From NCBI RefSeq assembly GCF_000153305.1, contig NZ_CH724108.1, positions 1-45,467 of the forward strand: 45,467 nt of DNA, written 5' to 3'. The notes beneath the pieces were generated by a model. That model was not told the origin of the DNA and did no database searches. It worked only from the letters and a program-made list of their open reading frames with translations. The DNA comes from Oceanicola granulosus HTCC2516 (GTDB lineage Bacteria > Pseudomonadota > Alphaproteobacteria > Rhodobacterales > Rhodobacteraceae). The translations under genes and the position numbers were made by a program. Positions 33,548-43,176 of the stretch are shown here, piece by piece. Position 1 is the stretch's first letter, and every line of letters starts with the position of its first letter.

Positions 33548-33555
33548 GCGCTCCC

Positions 33556-34857
33556 TCAGCCGAGCAGGCCGGCGTAGCGGGGCAGCCAGAGGCTCAGGGC
33601 GGGGAAGAAGGTGATGATGAGCAGCAGCACGATCAGCACGGCGATGAACAGCCAGATCTCGCGGATCATCTCGCCCAGCGGGATTCCGTTGAGCGCCTTG
33701 ATGATGAACAGCAGGATCCCGTAGGGCGGCGTGATCAGGCCGATCATCATGTTGAAGACGATGACGATGCCGAAATGGTGCAGGTCGATCCCGAGCGCCG
33801 CGGCGGTGGGGATGAACAGCGGCGTGATGACGAGCATGATCGTCGAGACGTCGAGGAAGCAGCCGAGCACCAGGTAGAGCAGGTTCACCATCAGGAAGAA
33901 CATGACGACGTTGAGCTCGAACTGGTCGAAGAACAGGAACACCGCCTGCGGCACGCGCTCGACGGTGACGACGTAGTTGAAGATGAACGCGCCGCACAGC
34001 ACGATCGTCACCACCGCCGTGGTGCGCACCGTGGCGCGGACCACCTCGACGAACTCCGCGAGCCCCATCGAGCGGTAGGCGAACACCGCCAGCAGCAGCG
34101 CGTAGAAGGCCGAGACCGCCGCGGCCTCGGTGGGGGTGAAGGCGCCGGAATAGATGCCGCCGAGCAGGATCACCGGCATCATCAGCGGCGGCAGAGCGCG
34201 CAGGATGATCATCGGGATCCGGCGCAGCGGGATCGCCGCCTCGACGGGGAAGCCGCGCAGCTTGGCGGAGACGCCGACGACGATGCCGAGCGTCACCACC
34301 ACGAGCAGCGCCGGCAGCACGCCGCCGAGGAACAGCGCGCCCACCGAGGTGGAGGAGATCAGCGCGTAGAACACCATCGGGATCGACGGCGGGAAGATCG
34401 GCCCCACCACCGACGAGGTCGCCGTCACCGCGCCGGCGAAGCCGCGGGGGTAGCGGTCGTTCTCGGTCATCATGTTGGTGAGGATCTTGCCCACCCCGGC
34501 GACGTCGGAGACGGCGCTGCCGCTCATTCCCGAGAACAGCAGGCTGGTGAAGATGTTGACCTGCCCGAGCCCGCCCGGCAGCCGGCCGACCATCGCCAGC
34601 GCGAAGTTCAAGAGCCGGTCGGAGATCTTGGAGGCGTTCATGATGTTGGCGGCGAAGATGAACAGCGGCACCGCCAGCGCGACAAAATTGCCGAATACCC
34701 CGTTCAGCACCATCTCGGCGGCGAGTCCGACGTCGCGCCCGCTCATGATGAGGTAGAAGATCGACGACACGATCATCGAGATGCCCAGCGGCATCCCCAT
34801 CACGGTGGTCGCGATCAGAATGGCGATCATCAGCGGTAGCGCGGCGGTGGCGATCAT
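33556..34857 (-). CDS. TRAP transporter large permease subunit (DctM-like)
   Basis: A 433-residue membrane protein with about 12 hydrophobic segments. DctM features are MGMPLGISMIVSSIFYLI, SGSAVSDVAGVGKILTNMM, VGPIFPPSIPMVFYA, GAFTPTEAAAVSAFYALL, DVSTIMLVITPLFIPTA and GLITPPYGILLFI. Fifteen bases follow the DctQ stop. It forms the transport channel of the DctPQM system. Confidence 0.95.
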   Translation of the reverse strand: MIATAALPLMIAILIATTVMGMPLGISMIVSSIFYLIMSGRDVGLAAEMVLNGVFGNFVALAVPLFIFAANIMNASKISDRLLNFALAMVGRLPGGLGQVNIFTSLLFSGMSGSAVSDVAGVGKILTNMMTENDRYPRGFAGAVTATSSVVGPIFPPSIPMVFYALISSTSVGALFLGGVLPALLVVVTLGIVVGVSAKLRGFPVEAAIPLRRIPMIILRALPPLMMPVILLGGIYSGAFTPTEAAAVSAFYALLLAVFAYRSMGLAEFVEVVRATVRTTAVVTIVLCGAFIFNYVVTVERVPQAVFLFFDQFELNVVMFFLMVNLLYLVLGCFLDVSTIMLVITPLFIPTAAALGIDLHHFGIVIVFNMMIGLITPPYGILLFIIKALNGIPLGEMIREIWLFIAVLIVLLLIITFFPALSLWLPRYAGLLG

Positions 34858-34872
34858 GTGCGGGAAATGTCC

Positions 34873-35355
34873 TCAGACGTGCTCGCGCCAGTCCGGGCGG
34901 AACAGCTCGTAGATCCGCCAGACCGACTGGAGCGCGAAGGCGGCGACGAAGAGAATGTAGCACCCGTAGACCCAGTGCATCTGGATGCGCAGGACGGGCG
35001 ATTTCTTGCGGGTGAGGAACTGCAGGTAGTCCCACGTGTAGGGCACGAGCCACGCGAAGGCGAGCGCGATGATGGCCAGCGTGACGATGTTGAAGCCGCG
35101 CTTGGTGCGCGGGGTGACGGTGTCGTAGACGACGTCGAACGAGACGTGGTCGCGCACCGGCACGAGAAAGGCGGCGGCCCAGAAAACGGTCCAGATGAAG
35201 CAGATCATCACGAACTCTTCGGTCCAGGCGAGCGGGTCGTTGAGCACGTAGCGCCAGAAGACCTGCACGATGAAGCCGCAGAAGGCCGCGAGGAAGAGCA
35301 GGACGCCGACAGCATCGGCGCCCCGCTTGAGCCATGTGAAGGCCGTGGATGTCAT
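34873..35355 (-). CDS. TRAP transporter small permease subunit (DctQ-like)
   Basis: A 160-residue membrane protein with four hydrophobic segments (about 15-35, 45-65, 88-108, 125-145). It carries the DctQ hallmark YVLNDPLAWTEEF and the downstream VPVRDHVSFDVVYD. It lies between the dctP- and dctM-like genes, as usual for this transporter class. Confidence 0.93.
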   Translation of the reverse strand: MTSTAFTWLKRGADAVGVLLFLAAFCGFIVQVFWRYVLNDPLAWTEEFVMICFIWTVFWAAAFLVPVRDHVSFDVVYDTVTPRTKRGFNIVTLAIIALAFAWLVPYTWDYLQFLTRKKSPVLRIQMHWVYGCYILFVAAFALQSVWRIYELFRPDWREHV

Positions 35356-35380
35356 GGTCGCGGCCTTCGCCTGTCGCGCG

Positions 35381-36385
35381 TCAGTCGGCCATCGCGTTGA
35401 TCTGCTCGACCCAGCCCTCGGGCCAGTCGGCGGCGCGGTCGGAAGTCATGTATACGTCCTGGACGTGGCTGCGGAACGCGTCGAGGTCGGGCTCGGTGAC
35501 GGTGAGGCCCTCCTCCTCGAAGAAGGCGACGAGACGGTCCTCCTCCTCGTAGCGGCGCTCGTTGTTCCACTCGCAGGCGGTCTGCGCGGCCTCGACCATG
35601 TTGGCCTTCTGGCCGTCGTCGAGCTGCTCCCAGGTCTGCTCGTTGACCGCCATCGGCAGGCCGTCGACGAGGTGGTTGGTCAGCGTGATCTGCTCGGTAA
35701 CCTCGTAGAACTTGGCCGCCTCGACGGTGGGCAGCGGGTTGTCCTGCGCGTCGATGGTGCCGGTCTGGAGGCCGAGATAGACCTCGGAGAAGGGCAGCGG
35801 CGTCGGGTTGGCGCCGAGCGCCTCGCCGAGGAACAGCCAGGCGTCGGAGCCGGGCATCCGCAGCTTCAGGCCGTCGAGATCGGCCGGGGTCTGCACGTCC
35901 ATCGCGCTGCGCAGGTTGAGCTGGCGGGTGCCGAGGTAGCAGACGGCGAGCAGCTCGATGCCCATCTCCTCGCGCACCGTGTCCTTGAACTCGGCGCCGA
36001 GATCGCTCTCCATGAAGGCGCGGTAGTGGTCGGCGTCCTGGAACAGATAGCCGGCGGTCAGCAGGCCGAATTTCGGGATCGCGTCGGCGATGAGCTGGAA
36101 CGACACGTAGGCCATTTCGGCGTTGCCGCGCTGGAGCGCGTCGAGATCGCCGTTCTGGCCGAAGAGCGAGCCCGAATCGTAGAGCTGGATGTCGAAGGTG
36201 CCCGGCTCGAGCTCGTCGAGCGTCTCCTTGAACACGCCCATCGCCTGGGTGTGCAGGTCCGTGGGCACGGACACGGTGGTGAACTTCACCTCGATCGGAT
36301 CGTCCTGCGCGACCGCGGCGCCGGCGCTGAGCGCGATGGCGGAAACGGCGGACAGCGCGAGGCGCGTGGTGGTGCGGATGGTCAT
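35381..36385 (-). CDS. TRAP transporter solute-binding protein (DctP-like)
   Basis: A 334-residue periplasmic binding protein with a Sec signal (about 1-26, AIALSAGAAVAQ). The ligand-carboxylate Arg lies in LKLRMPGSDAW, followed by GANPTPLPFSEVYLGLQTGTIDAQDNPLPT, the DctP core. Such proteins bind C4-dicarboxylates, sialic acid or sugar acids. The divergent aldolase and GntR gene favour a sugar acid or 2-oxo acid. Divergent from the aldolase operon across a 167-base promoter gap with paired operators. Confidence 0.94.
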   Translation of the reverse strand: MTIRTTTRLALSAVSAIALSAGAAVAQDDPIEVKFTTVSVPTDLHTQAMGVFKETLDELEPGTFDIQLYDSGSLFGQNGDLDALQRGNAEMAYVSFQLIADAIPKFGLLTAGYLFQDADHYRAFMESDLGAEFKDTVREEMGIELLAVCYLGTRQLNLRSAMDVQTPADLDGLKLRMPGSDAWLFLGEALGANPTPLPFSEVYLGLQTGTIDAQDNPLPTVEAAKFYEVTEQITLTNHLVDGLPMAVNEQTWEQLDDGQKANMVEAAQTACEWNNERRYEEEDRLVAFFEEEGLTVTEPDLDAFRSHVQDVYMTSDRAADWPEGWVEQINAMAD

Positions 36386-36435
36386 GTGGCTCCTCCCTCC
36401 ATTGTGTCGGCCGCGCGCCTCCCTCTCCCGGGGAG

Positions 36436-36459
36436 GCCTGTCCGGCTCGACGGACAGGC
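36436..36459 (-). other. 9-bp stem-loop in the leader of the dctP-like gene
   Basis: Arms GCCTGTCCG and CGGACAGGC with a six-base loop, 50-75 bases upstream of the dctP-like ATG. It would lie in the 5' untranslated region if the promoter is near the operators at 36481-36531. It may stabilise the message or be a weak attenuator. Confidence 0.4.
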
Positions 36460-36480
36460 TGGACCTTGCAACAAGTGCAG

Positions 36481-36531
36481 ACTGATGTAAACAGTGATGC
36501 TCATGTTGGTTGCATAACTGATTGTATCAGT
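36481..36531. promoter_or_regulatory. paired operator-like palindromes between the TRAP and aldolase operons
   Basis: Site 1, at 36517-36531, is perfect: ACTGAT-TGT-ATCAGT. Site 2, at 36481-36495, is a related 15-mer (ACTGAT...CAGT, 11 of 15 identical). Their centres are 36 bases apart. They sit in the divergent gap between the DctPQM operon and the aldolase-gntR operon. The GntR product encoded 950 bases away is the likely ligand-responsive binder, allowing cooperative binding or looping. Confidence 0.6.
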
Positions 36532-36552
36532 TGGATCGAACGGAGGATCGCC

Positions 36553-37470
36553 GTGGCGGACAAGGACAAACTCGACGGAATCGTCTGCGCCACGGTGACG
36601 CCCGTGGACGCGGACTTCCGAATCGACGTCGCGCGGCTGGCGCGGCATTGCCGCCAGATGCTCGACGACGGCTGCAGCCATGTCTCGCTCTTCGGCACCA
36701 CCGGCGAGGGCACGTCGTTCGGCTCGGCCGAGAAGATCGCCGCGCTGGAGGCGCTGGCCGAGGCGGGCATCGCGCCCGAACGGATGATCCCGGCGATCAT
36801 GAACACCGCGCTCGCCGACGCCGCTGACATGCTCGCCGCGACCGAGCGCCTCGGCTGCCGCGCGGCGCTGGTGCTGCCGCCCTTCTATTACCCAGAGCCG
36901 GGCGACGCGGGAATCGAGAGCTTCCTCGCCGCCCTCGTCGCGCGCTCCGGCGCGGAGCGGATCGACCTGCTGCTCTACAACATCCCGCAGCTCGCCCGCA
37001 TCTCCTACACGCCTGCGCTGGTCCGTCGGCTGCTCGGGCGGTTCGGCGAGCGGATCGTCGGGATCAAGGACTCGACCGGCGTGCTCGCCAACGGGCTGGG
37101 GCTGGCGGGCGAATTTCCCGAACTGGCGGTGTTCACCGGCCATGACGGGGTGCTGCCCGAGCTGCGCAGCGCCGGTGGCGCGGGGATGATCGGCGGGATG
37201 CCGAACCTGTTTGCCGCCGACGCCGTCGCGATCCTCGCCGCGCCCGACGCCGAGGCGACGGCCGGCCGGCGGCAGGATTCGGTGCGCCGGATCGAGGCCG
37301 TGGACGGCACCGGCGGTCTTGCCGCGCTCAAGGCGCTGCTGGCCCGCCGCTACGACGACCCCGCCTGGGCGCGCACCATGCCGCCACTCACCCCCCTGCC
37401 CGCGGCCGAGACCGACGCCGTGCTCGCCGCGCTCGCGCAGACGGGTTACGTCCCCGGCGAGGCAGCCTGA
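36553..37470 (+). CDS. dihydrodipicolinate synthase / N-acetylneuraminate lyase family aldolase
   Basis: A 305-residue class I aldolase from a GTG start with GGAGG six bases upstream. It shows the carboxylate-binding GTTGEG (48-53), Tyr142 in LLYNIP and the Schiff-base Lys172 in VGIKDSTG. The family cleaves or forms 2-oxo acids; catabolic members act on sialic acid, 2-keto-3-deoxy sugar acids or hydroxyproline-derived acids. Lysine biosynthesis is unlikely given the position beside a TRAP importer and a GntR gene. It probably cleaves the imported acid or a product of it. Confidence 0.9.
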   Translation: MADKDKLDGIVCATVTPVDADFRIDVARLARHCRQMLDDGCSHVSLFGTTGEGTSFGSAEKIAALEALAEAGIAPERMIPAIMNTALADAADMLAATERLGCRAALVLPPFYYPEPGDAGIESFLAALVARSGAERIDLLLYNIPQLARISYTPALVRRLLGRFGERIVGIKDSTGVLANGLGLAGEFPELAVFTGHDGVLPELRSAGGAGMIGGMPNLFAADAVAILAAPDAEATAGRRQDSVRRIEAVDGTGGLAALKALLARRYDDPAWARTMPPLTPLPAAETDAVLAALAQTGYVPGEAA

Positions 37471-37481
37471 CCGGAGGGCCC

Positions 37482-38156
37482 ATGGCCGACGAAACCTCCC
37501 GCCCCGCCGCCGCGCCGCTCAAGACGGCGGCGTACGACCGGTTCCAGCAGGCGCTGCTGCAGGGCCGGCTGCGGCCCGGGCAGGTGGTGTCGCAGAAGGA
37601 ACTGGTGTCGCTGCTCGACATGTCGATCGGGGCGCTGCGCGAGCTGCTGCCCCGGCTCGAGGCGGAGGGCCTGCTGACGGTGATGCCCCAGCGCGGCATC
37701 CAGATCACCGTGATCGACCTGCCGATGATCCGCGATGCCTTCCAGCTGCGCATGGCCCTCGAGCGCGAGGCGGTGCTCTCGGCGGTGCGCAAGATGCCCG
37801 ACGAGGTGCTCGGCGGCCAGGAGACGCTGCACCGCTCGATCCTCGAGCGGCTCGACCGACAGGCCGCGCCGCCGCCCGAGTTCTTCGACGAGGGGCAGGA
37901 CGTGGACAGCGCCTTCCACGACGTGCTGATCGCGGCGACGGGCAACGAGCTGATGGTGCAGGCCTACAACGTCAACTCGATCCGCATCCGGCTGATCAAG
38001 CTCGACCGGATCAAGCTGACCAAGCACACCCTTCCCTCCGCCTTCAACGACCACCTCGCGGTGATCGCCGCGCTCAAGGCGCGCGACGCCGCCGCCGCCG
38101 TCGCCGCCATCGAGGCGCACGTGCGCAATGCCCGCGACCGGGCGATAGAGCTCTGA
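37482..38156 (+). CDS. GntR-family regulator, FCD subfamily
   Basis: A 224-residue regulator. The winged helix spans about 15-75 (VSQKELVSLLDMSIGALRELLPRLEAEGLLTVMPQRG). The FCD domain spans about 80-215, with metal-site residues (VDSAFHDVLIAATGNELM; FNDHLAVIAALKARD). It is co-transcribed with the aldolase (12-base spacing, GGAGG close to the ATG) and probably controls the divergent TRAP and aldolase promoters through the sites at 36481-36531. Confidence 0.92.
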   Translation: MADETSRPAAAPLKTAAYDRFQQALLQGRLRPGQVVSQKELVSLLDMSIGALRELLPRLEAEGLLTVMPQRGIQITVIDLPMIRDAFQLRMALEREAVLSAVRKMPDEVLGGQETLHRSILERLDRQAAPPPEFFDEGQDVDSAFHDVLIAATGNELMVQAYNVNSIRIRLIKLDRIKLTKHTLPSAFNDHLAVIAALKARDAAAAVAAIEAHVRNARDRAIEL

Positions 38157-38172
38157 CAGGACACCCCACGCC

Positions 38173-40563
38173 ATGACCGACGCCCACCAGCCGATGCTCC
38201 ACATGATCGGCAATGCCCATCTCGACCCGGTCTGGCTCTGGCGCTGGCAGGAGGGCTGCGCCGAGGCGATCGGCACCTGCTGGGCGGCCATCGACCGGAT
38301 GGAGGAGGGCGAGGGCTTCGTGTTCTCCAAGGGCGAGGCGCACATCTACGCCTGGATCGAGGAGCTCGACCCGGACCTGTTCGCGCGCATCCGCCACTAC
38401 GTCGCCGAGGGGCGCTGGGTGATCGTCAACGGCTGGTGGATTCAGCCCGACTGCAACGTCCCCTCGGGCGAGAGCGTCATCCGCCAGGCGCTCTACGGCA
38501 AGCGCTGGTTCCGCGACAGGTTCGGGGTCGAGGTGCCGGCGGGCTACAACGTCGACAGCTTCGGCCATCCCGGCACATTCCCGATGCTGCTGCGCCATAC
38601 CGGCTCGACCAGCTACACGTTCATGCGCCCCAATGCCTCCGAGATCGACCTGCCCGGCGAGATCTTCCGCTGGCGCGCGCCGGACGGCTCGGAGGTCACG
38701 GCGTTTCGCATCCAGGGGGCCTACAACACCTCCAAGCGCGAGATGCCACTGCCCGAGAAAACCGATCTGCACTACGACAAGATCCGGGCCGCCGGGCATC
38801 CGTTCATGTGCTTCTACGGCGTGGGCAACCACGGCGGCGCGCCGACCAAGGCCAACATCGACGAGATCGAGCGGCGCATCGCGGCGGGCGAGCGGCTGAA
38901 GTTCTCCGACCCCGAGCGGTTCTTCGAGGAGGTCGAGGGCGGCGACTGGCCGGTCCACGACGACGAGCTGCAGTTTCACGCGGTCGGCTGCTACGCCGTG
39001 GCCTCGGCGCTGAAGGCGCTCAACCGCAAGGCGGAGAGCCTGCTCGAGCAGGCCGAGGCGGCGGCGACGCTGGCGGCGCGCGAGACCGGCGCGCCCTACC
39101 CGCGCGAGACGTTCGCCCGCCTGTGGAAGGTGCTGCTGTTCAACCAGTTCCACGACACGCTGGGCGGCACCAGCCTCGAGAGCGCCTGCGTCGACAGCGC
39201 CCGCGAGCTCGGCGGCGTCGTGCACGGGGCGGAGCTGGAGCTGAACGCCGCCGTGCGCCACCTCGCCCGCACCATCGCCCCCTCGCCCAGCCCCGAGGAC
39301 GCGACGATGCTGCTCGTCAACATGAACGGCCACGCCGCCTCGTGCCTGATGGAGGCCGAGCCGTGGGTCGACAAGGACGTGACGAGCCGCCGGCGGGTGA
39401 TCGACGAGGACGGCGCGGCGGTGCCGTTCCAGTACGCCGACCCGCACGGCAAGACGACGGGGATGCAGCGCATCGCGTTCCCGCTCGAGGTCCCGGCCTA
39501 CGGCTGGCGGATGCTGCGCTTCGTGACCGACGAGGCGGGGGAGCGCGCGCCGACGCCGGGCTTCGGGGCCGAGACCGACGCGCGGGTGTTCGAGACCGGC
39601 GGCTACCGGCTCGAGATCGGCGCGGACGGGGCCATCGCGTCGCTGCGCACGGCGGACGGGCTGGAGGTGTTCGACGCGCCGGGGCACCGGGCGACCCTCG
39701 TGGACGACCCGACCGACACCTGGGGCCACGGCAACGGGCATCTGGGCCTCGAGGGCGAGGCGATGCGGCTGGAGCGGGTGCGGCTGATCGAGGACGGGGC
39801 GGTGCGCAAGGTGGTCGAGATCACCTGCGCCGCGCGCGCCTCGCGGATGACGACGGCGATCGTGCTGCCCGAGGACGGCCGCCTGCCCGTCGAGCTGCGG
39901 GTGCTGCTCGACTGGCGCGAGCGGCGCACGCTGCTGCGGCTGGCCTATCCCGTCGGCGCGGAGTCGATGGAGTGCGAGGTGCCCGGCGGCTGGGCGCCGC
40001 GGGTGATGAGCGGGCGCGAGGTGCCCGGGCTGCGCTGGCTGCGGGCGCGCGCGAAGGGGCGCGACGTGGTGCTCGCCAACGACGCCAAGTACTCGTTCGC
40101 CGGCAAGGACGGCGTAGTCTACGTCACCGCGCTGCGCTCGCCGGTCTTCGCCCACCACGACCCGGTGCCGCTCGAGGACGGCGCGCGCTATCGCTACATG
40201 GACCAGGGCGAGCACGCCTTCACCTTCCACCTGCGCGCCGCGCCGGCCCTGTCGCGGGGCGATGCGCTGGCGCTGGCGGAGACGCTGAACAAGCCGGTGA
40301 TCTCCACTCCGCACGTCGCGCGCGGCGGCACCGGCCCGGCCCGGGGGAGCTGGCTGGCGGTGGAGGCCGAGGGGCTGCACGTCTCGACGCTGAAGATGGC
40401 CGAGGACGACGCGCGCACCATCCTGCGCGCCACCGAGCTCGACGGCACCGGCGCGGAGCTGTCGGTGAACGGCGCCCGCGCGACGGTGGGGCCGCGCGCC
40501 CTGGCGACGCTGGAGGTGGGGCCCGACGCGCTCCGGCCGCTCGACGGGCTGGAGCGCGGCTGA
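38173..40563 (+). CDS. glycoside hydrolase family 38 alpha-mannosidase
   Basis: A 796-residue retaining alpha-mannosidase. Zn ligands and nucleophile are visible: His16 and Asp18 (GNAHLDPVWLW), Asp128 (GYNVDSFGHPG, nucleophile and ligand) and His327 (LLFNQFHDTLGGTS). The catalytic domain starts at the very N-terminus, without the helical extension of some relatives. A mid domain (about 290-380) and a beta-sandwich C-terminal part follow. There is no signal peptide, so it acts in the cytoplasm on imported mannosides. It is 16 bases after the GntR gene and converges on mannitol dehydrogenase. Linkage type and substrate are not readable from sequence. Confidence 0.92.
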   Translation: MTDAHQPMLHMIGNAHLDPVWLWRWQEGCAEAIGTCWAAIDRMEEGEGFVFSKGEAHIYAWIEELDPDLFARIRHYVAEGRWVIVNGWWIQPDCNVPSGESVIRQALYGKRWFRDRFGVEVPAGYNVDSFGHPGTFPMLLRHTGSTSYTFMRPNASEIDLPGEIFRWRAPDGSEVTAFRIQGAYNTSKREMPLPEKTDLHYDKIRAAGHPFMCFYGVGNHGGAPTKANIDEIERRIAAGERLKFSDPERFFEEVEGGDWPVHDDELQFHAVGCYAVASALKALNRKAESLLEQAEAAATLAARETGAPYPRETFARLWKVLLFNQFHDTLGGTSLESACVDSARELGGVVHGAELELNAAVRHLARTIAPSPSPEDATMLLVNMNGHAASCLMEAEPWVDKDVTSRRRVIDEDGAAVPFQYADPHGKTTGMQRIAFPLEVPAYGWRMLRFVTDEAGERAPTPGFGAETDARVFETGGYRLEIGADGAIASLRTADGLEVFDAPGHRATLVDDPTDTWGHGNGHLGLEGEAMRLERVRLIEDGAVRKVVEITCAARASRMTTAIVLPEDGRLPVELRVLLDWRERRTLLRLAYPVGAESMECEVPGGWAPRVMSGREVPGLRWLRARAKGRDVVLANDAKYSFAGKDGVVYVTALRSPVFAHHDPVPLEDGARYRYMDQGEHAFTFHLRAAPALSRGDALALAETLNKPVISTPHVARGGTGPARGSWLAVEAEGLHVSTLKMAEDDARTILRATELDGTGAELSVNGARATVGPRALATLEVGPDALRPLDGLERG

Positions 40564-40567
40564 TGCG

Positions 40568-42034
40568 TCAGCCGATGTAGGCCCGGAGCGTCGCCTCGGT
40601 GCCGTCGGCCCAGAGCTTCGCGAGCCACTTGCCGAACGCCCCGGCGAAGCGCGGCGCCTCGGCGAGGTCGTCGTAGAAGCGGCGCTGTTCGATCCACGCG
40701 GCGGGGCGGGTCTTCGCCTCGCGCGCGGCGGCCTGCAGCGCGTTCCAGTGCGGATCGTTCGGCGCGATGACGGTGCCGTCCTCGCGGGTGCCCTCGCACA
40801 TGCGCGCCCAGAGCGCCTCGACCAGCGCCAGGCCGTCGAGCGACGTGCCGGCGGCGAGCGCGTCGCGGACGACAGGCAGCAGGAAGCCGGGGTGGCGGGA
40901 GGAGCCGTCGAAGGCGACGCGGCGCGTGGTGTCGCGGATCTCGGGGTTGGAGAAGCGGCGGTCGATGAGATCGACGTAGTCGCGCGGGGTCATGTCGGGG
41001 ACGGCGGCGACGTGGGGGACGATCTCCTCTGTCTCCACCTTGCGGAAGAGGCCGTTGATCCCCTCGTTGGCCATGCAGCCCGCGATGGTCTCGATGGAGA
41101 GCAGCTCGCCGGCGTTGGCGAGGATCTGGTGGCCGGCGTTGAGGCAGCGCAGCTTCATCGCCTCGTAGGCGTGGACGTCGTCGGTGAAGGTCGCGCCCAC
41201 CCTGTCCCAGTCGGGGCGGCCGGCGCAGAACTTGTCCTCCATTACCCACTGGCGAAAATTCTCGTGCGTCACCGGTGCGTTGTCCGCGATGCCGAGCTCG
41301 CGCGCGAGGGCCAGCTCGGCGGGGCCGGTGGCGGGGACGATGCAGTCGACCATCGCGTTGGGGAAGGTGGCGCTGGCGTCGATCCAGTCGGCGAGGCCGG
41401 GGTCGGTCAGGCGGGCGAGGCCGACGACGGCGCGGCGCAGGATGTCGCCGTTGCCCTGGAGGTTGTCGCAGGACTGGCAGGTGAAGGCCCCCTGCCCCGC
41501 CTCGCGCCGCAGGCGCAGCGCCGCGACCATCGCGCCGAAGGCGGTGCGCGGGGTGGCCGGGTTGGCGGCGTCGTGGCGGATGTCGTCGTGCGCGGCGTCG
41601 AAGCCGCCGTCGGCCTTCTGGTAGTAGCCGCCCTCGGTCACGGTAAGCGCGACGATGCGGATCTCGGGCTGCGCCATCTGGGCGACGAGCGCGCCGTTGC
41701 CCTCCTCGATGGGCACGAAGCCGATCATCGGGCCCGTCACCTCGGCGGACTTGCCGGCCGGGTCGAGCTCGATCAGCGTCGTCAGGCAATCCTGCGCCAG
41801 CAGCCGCTCGCGCTGCGCGGCGTCGGGCGCGCGCACGCCGGCGCCGATAATCGCCCAGTCGTTGGCGAGGCCCTCGTCCATGAGCCGGTGCAGGTACCAT
41901 GCCTGGTGGGCGCGGTGGAAGTTGCCGAGGCCGATATGGACGATCCCCGGCGTCAGGCCGCCGCGGTCGTAGCGCGGCACGCGGATGCCGTCGGGCAGGT
42001 CGCTGAGCGTGGCGTTCGACAGGGGCGTGGGCAT
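40568..42034 (-). CDS. mtlK: mannitol dehydrogenase family protein (mannitol 2-dehydrogenase-like)
   Basis: A 488-residue polyol-specific long-chain dehydrogenase. It has the NAD-binding motif HIGLGNFHRAHQAWYLH near residue 33, CQSCDNLQGNG and DCIVPAT in the middle, and the catalytic-region Lys in VMEDKFCAGRP and Asn/His in LNAGHQILA. The start at 42034 is chosen for AGAGGA six bases upstream; an ATG 20 codons earlier gives only low-complexity residues. It oxidises mannitol (or a related polyol or hexuronate) to the ketose. Its place after smoK matches the Rhodobacter polyol operon. The separate sorbitol dehydrogenase SmoS is not present here. Confidence 0.9.
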   Translation of the reverse strand: MPTPLSNATLSDLPDGIRVPRYDRGGLTPGIVHIGLGNFHRAHQAWYLHRLMDEGLANDWAIIGAGVRAPDAAQRERLLAQDCLTTLIELDPAGKSAEVTGPMIGFVPIEEGNGALVAQMAQPEIRIVALTVTEGGYYQKADGGFDAAHDDIRHDAANPATPRTAFGAMVAALRLRREAGQGAFTCQSCDNLQGNGDILRRAVVGLARLTDPGLADWIDASATFPNAMVDCIVPATGPAELALARELGIADNAPVTHENFRQWVMEDKFCAGRPDWDRVGATFTDDVHAYEAMKLRCLNAGHQILANAGELLSIETIAGCMANEGINGLFRKVETEEIVPHVAAVPDMTPRDYVDLIDRRFSNPEIRDTTRRVAFDGSSRHPGFLLPVVRDALAAGTSLDGLALVEALWARMCEGTREDGTVIAPNDPHWNALQAAAREAKTRPAAWIEQRRFYDDLAEAPRFAGAFGKWLAKLWADGTEATLRAYIG

Positions 42035-42075
42035 GGCAGGTCCTCTCGCACCGCGCGGGGCGGCGTCACTGGTGG

Positions 42076-42102
42076 CCGGTGCCTGATGGGCCACGGCACC
42101 GG
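42076..42102 (-). other. hairpin with an alternative fold between smoK and mtlK
   Basis: Arms CCGGTGCC and GGCACCGG with an 11-base loop. A competing stem, GTGGCC (42072-42077) with GGCCAC (42089-42094), shares two bases with it, so only one can form fully. It lies in the 126-base gap before the mannitol dehydrogenase gene. It could be an attenuator or just a stability element. Confidence 0.4.
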
Positions 42103-42160
42103 GAATAACAACACAAGGCCAGCCGGACCGCGCCCGTCGGGCCGCCGCCCGGCCGCGGGA

Positions 42161-43165
<1,005 letters not shown>

Positions 43166-43176
43166 GAAGGTGCTCC

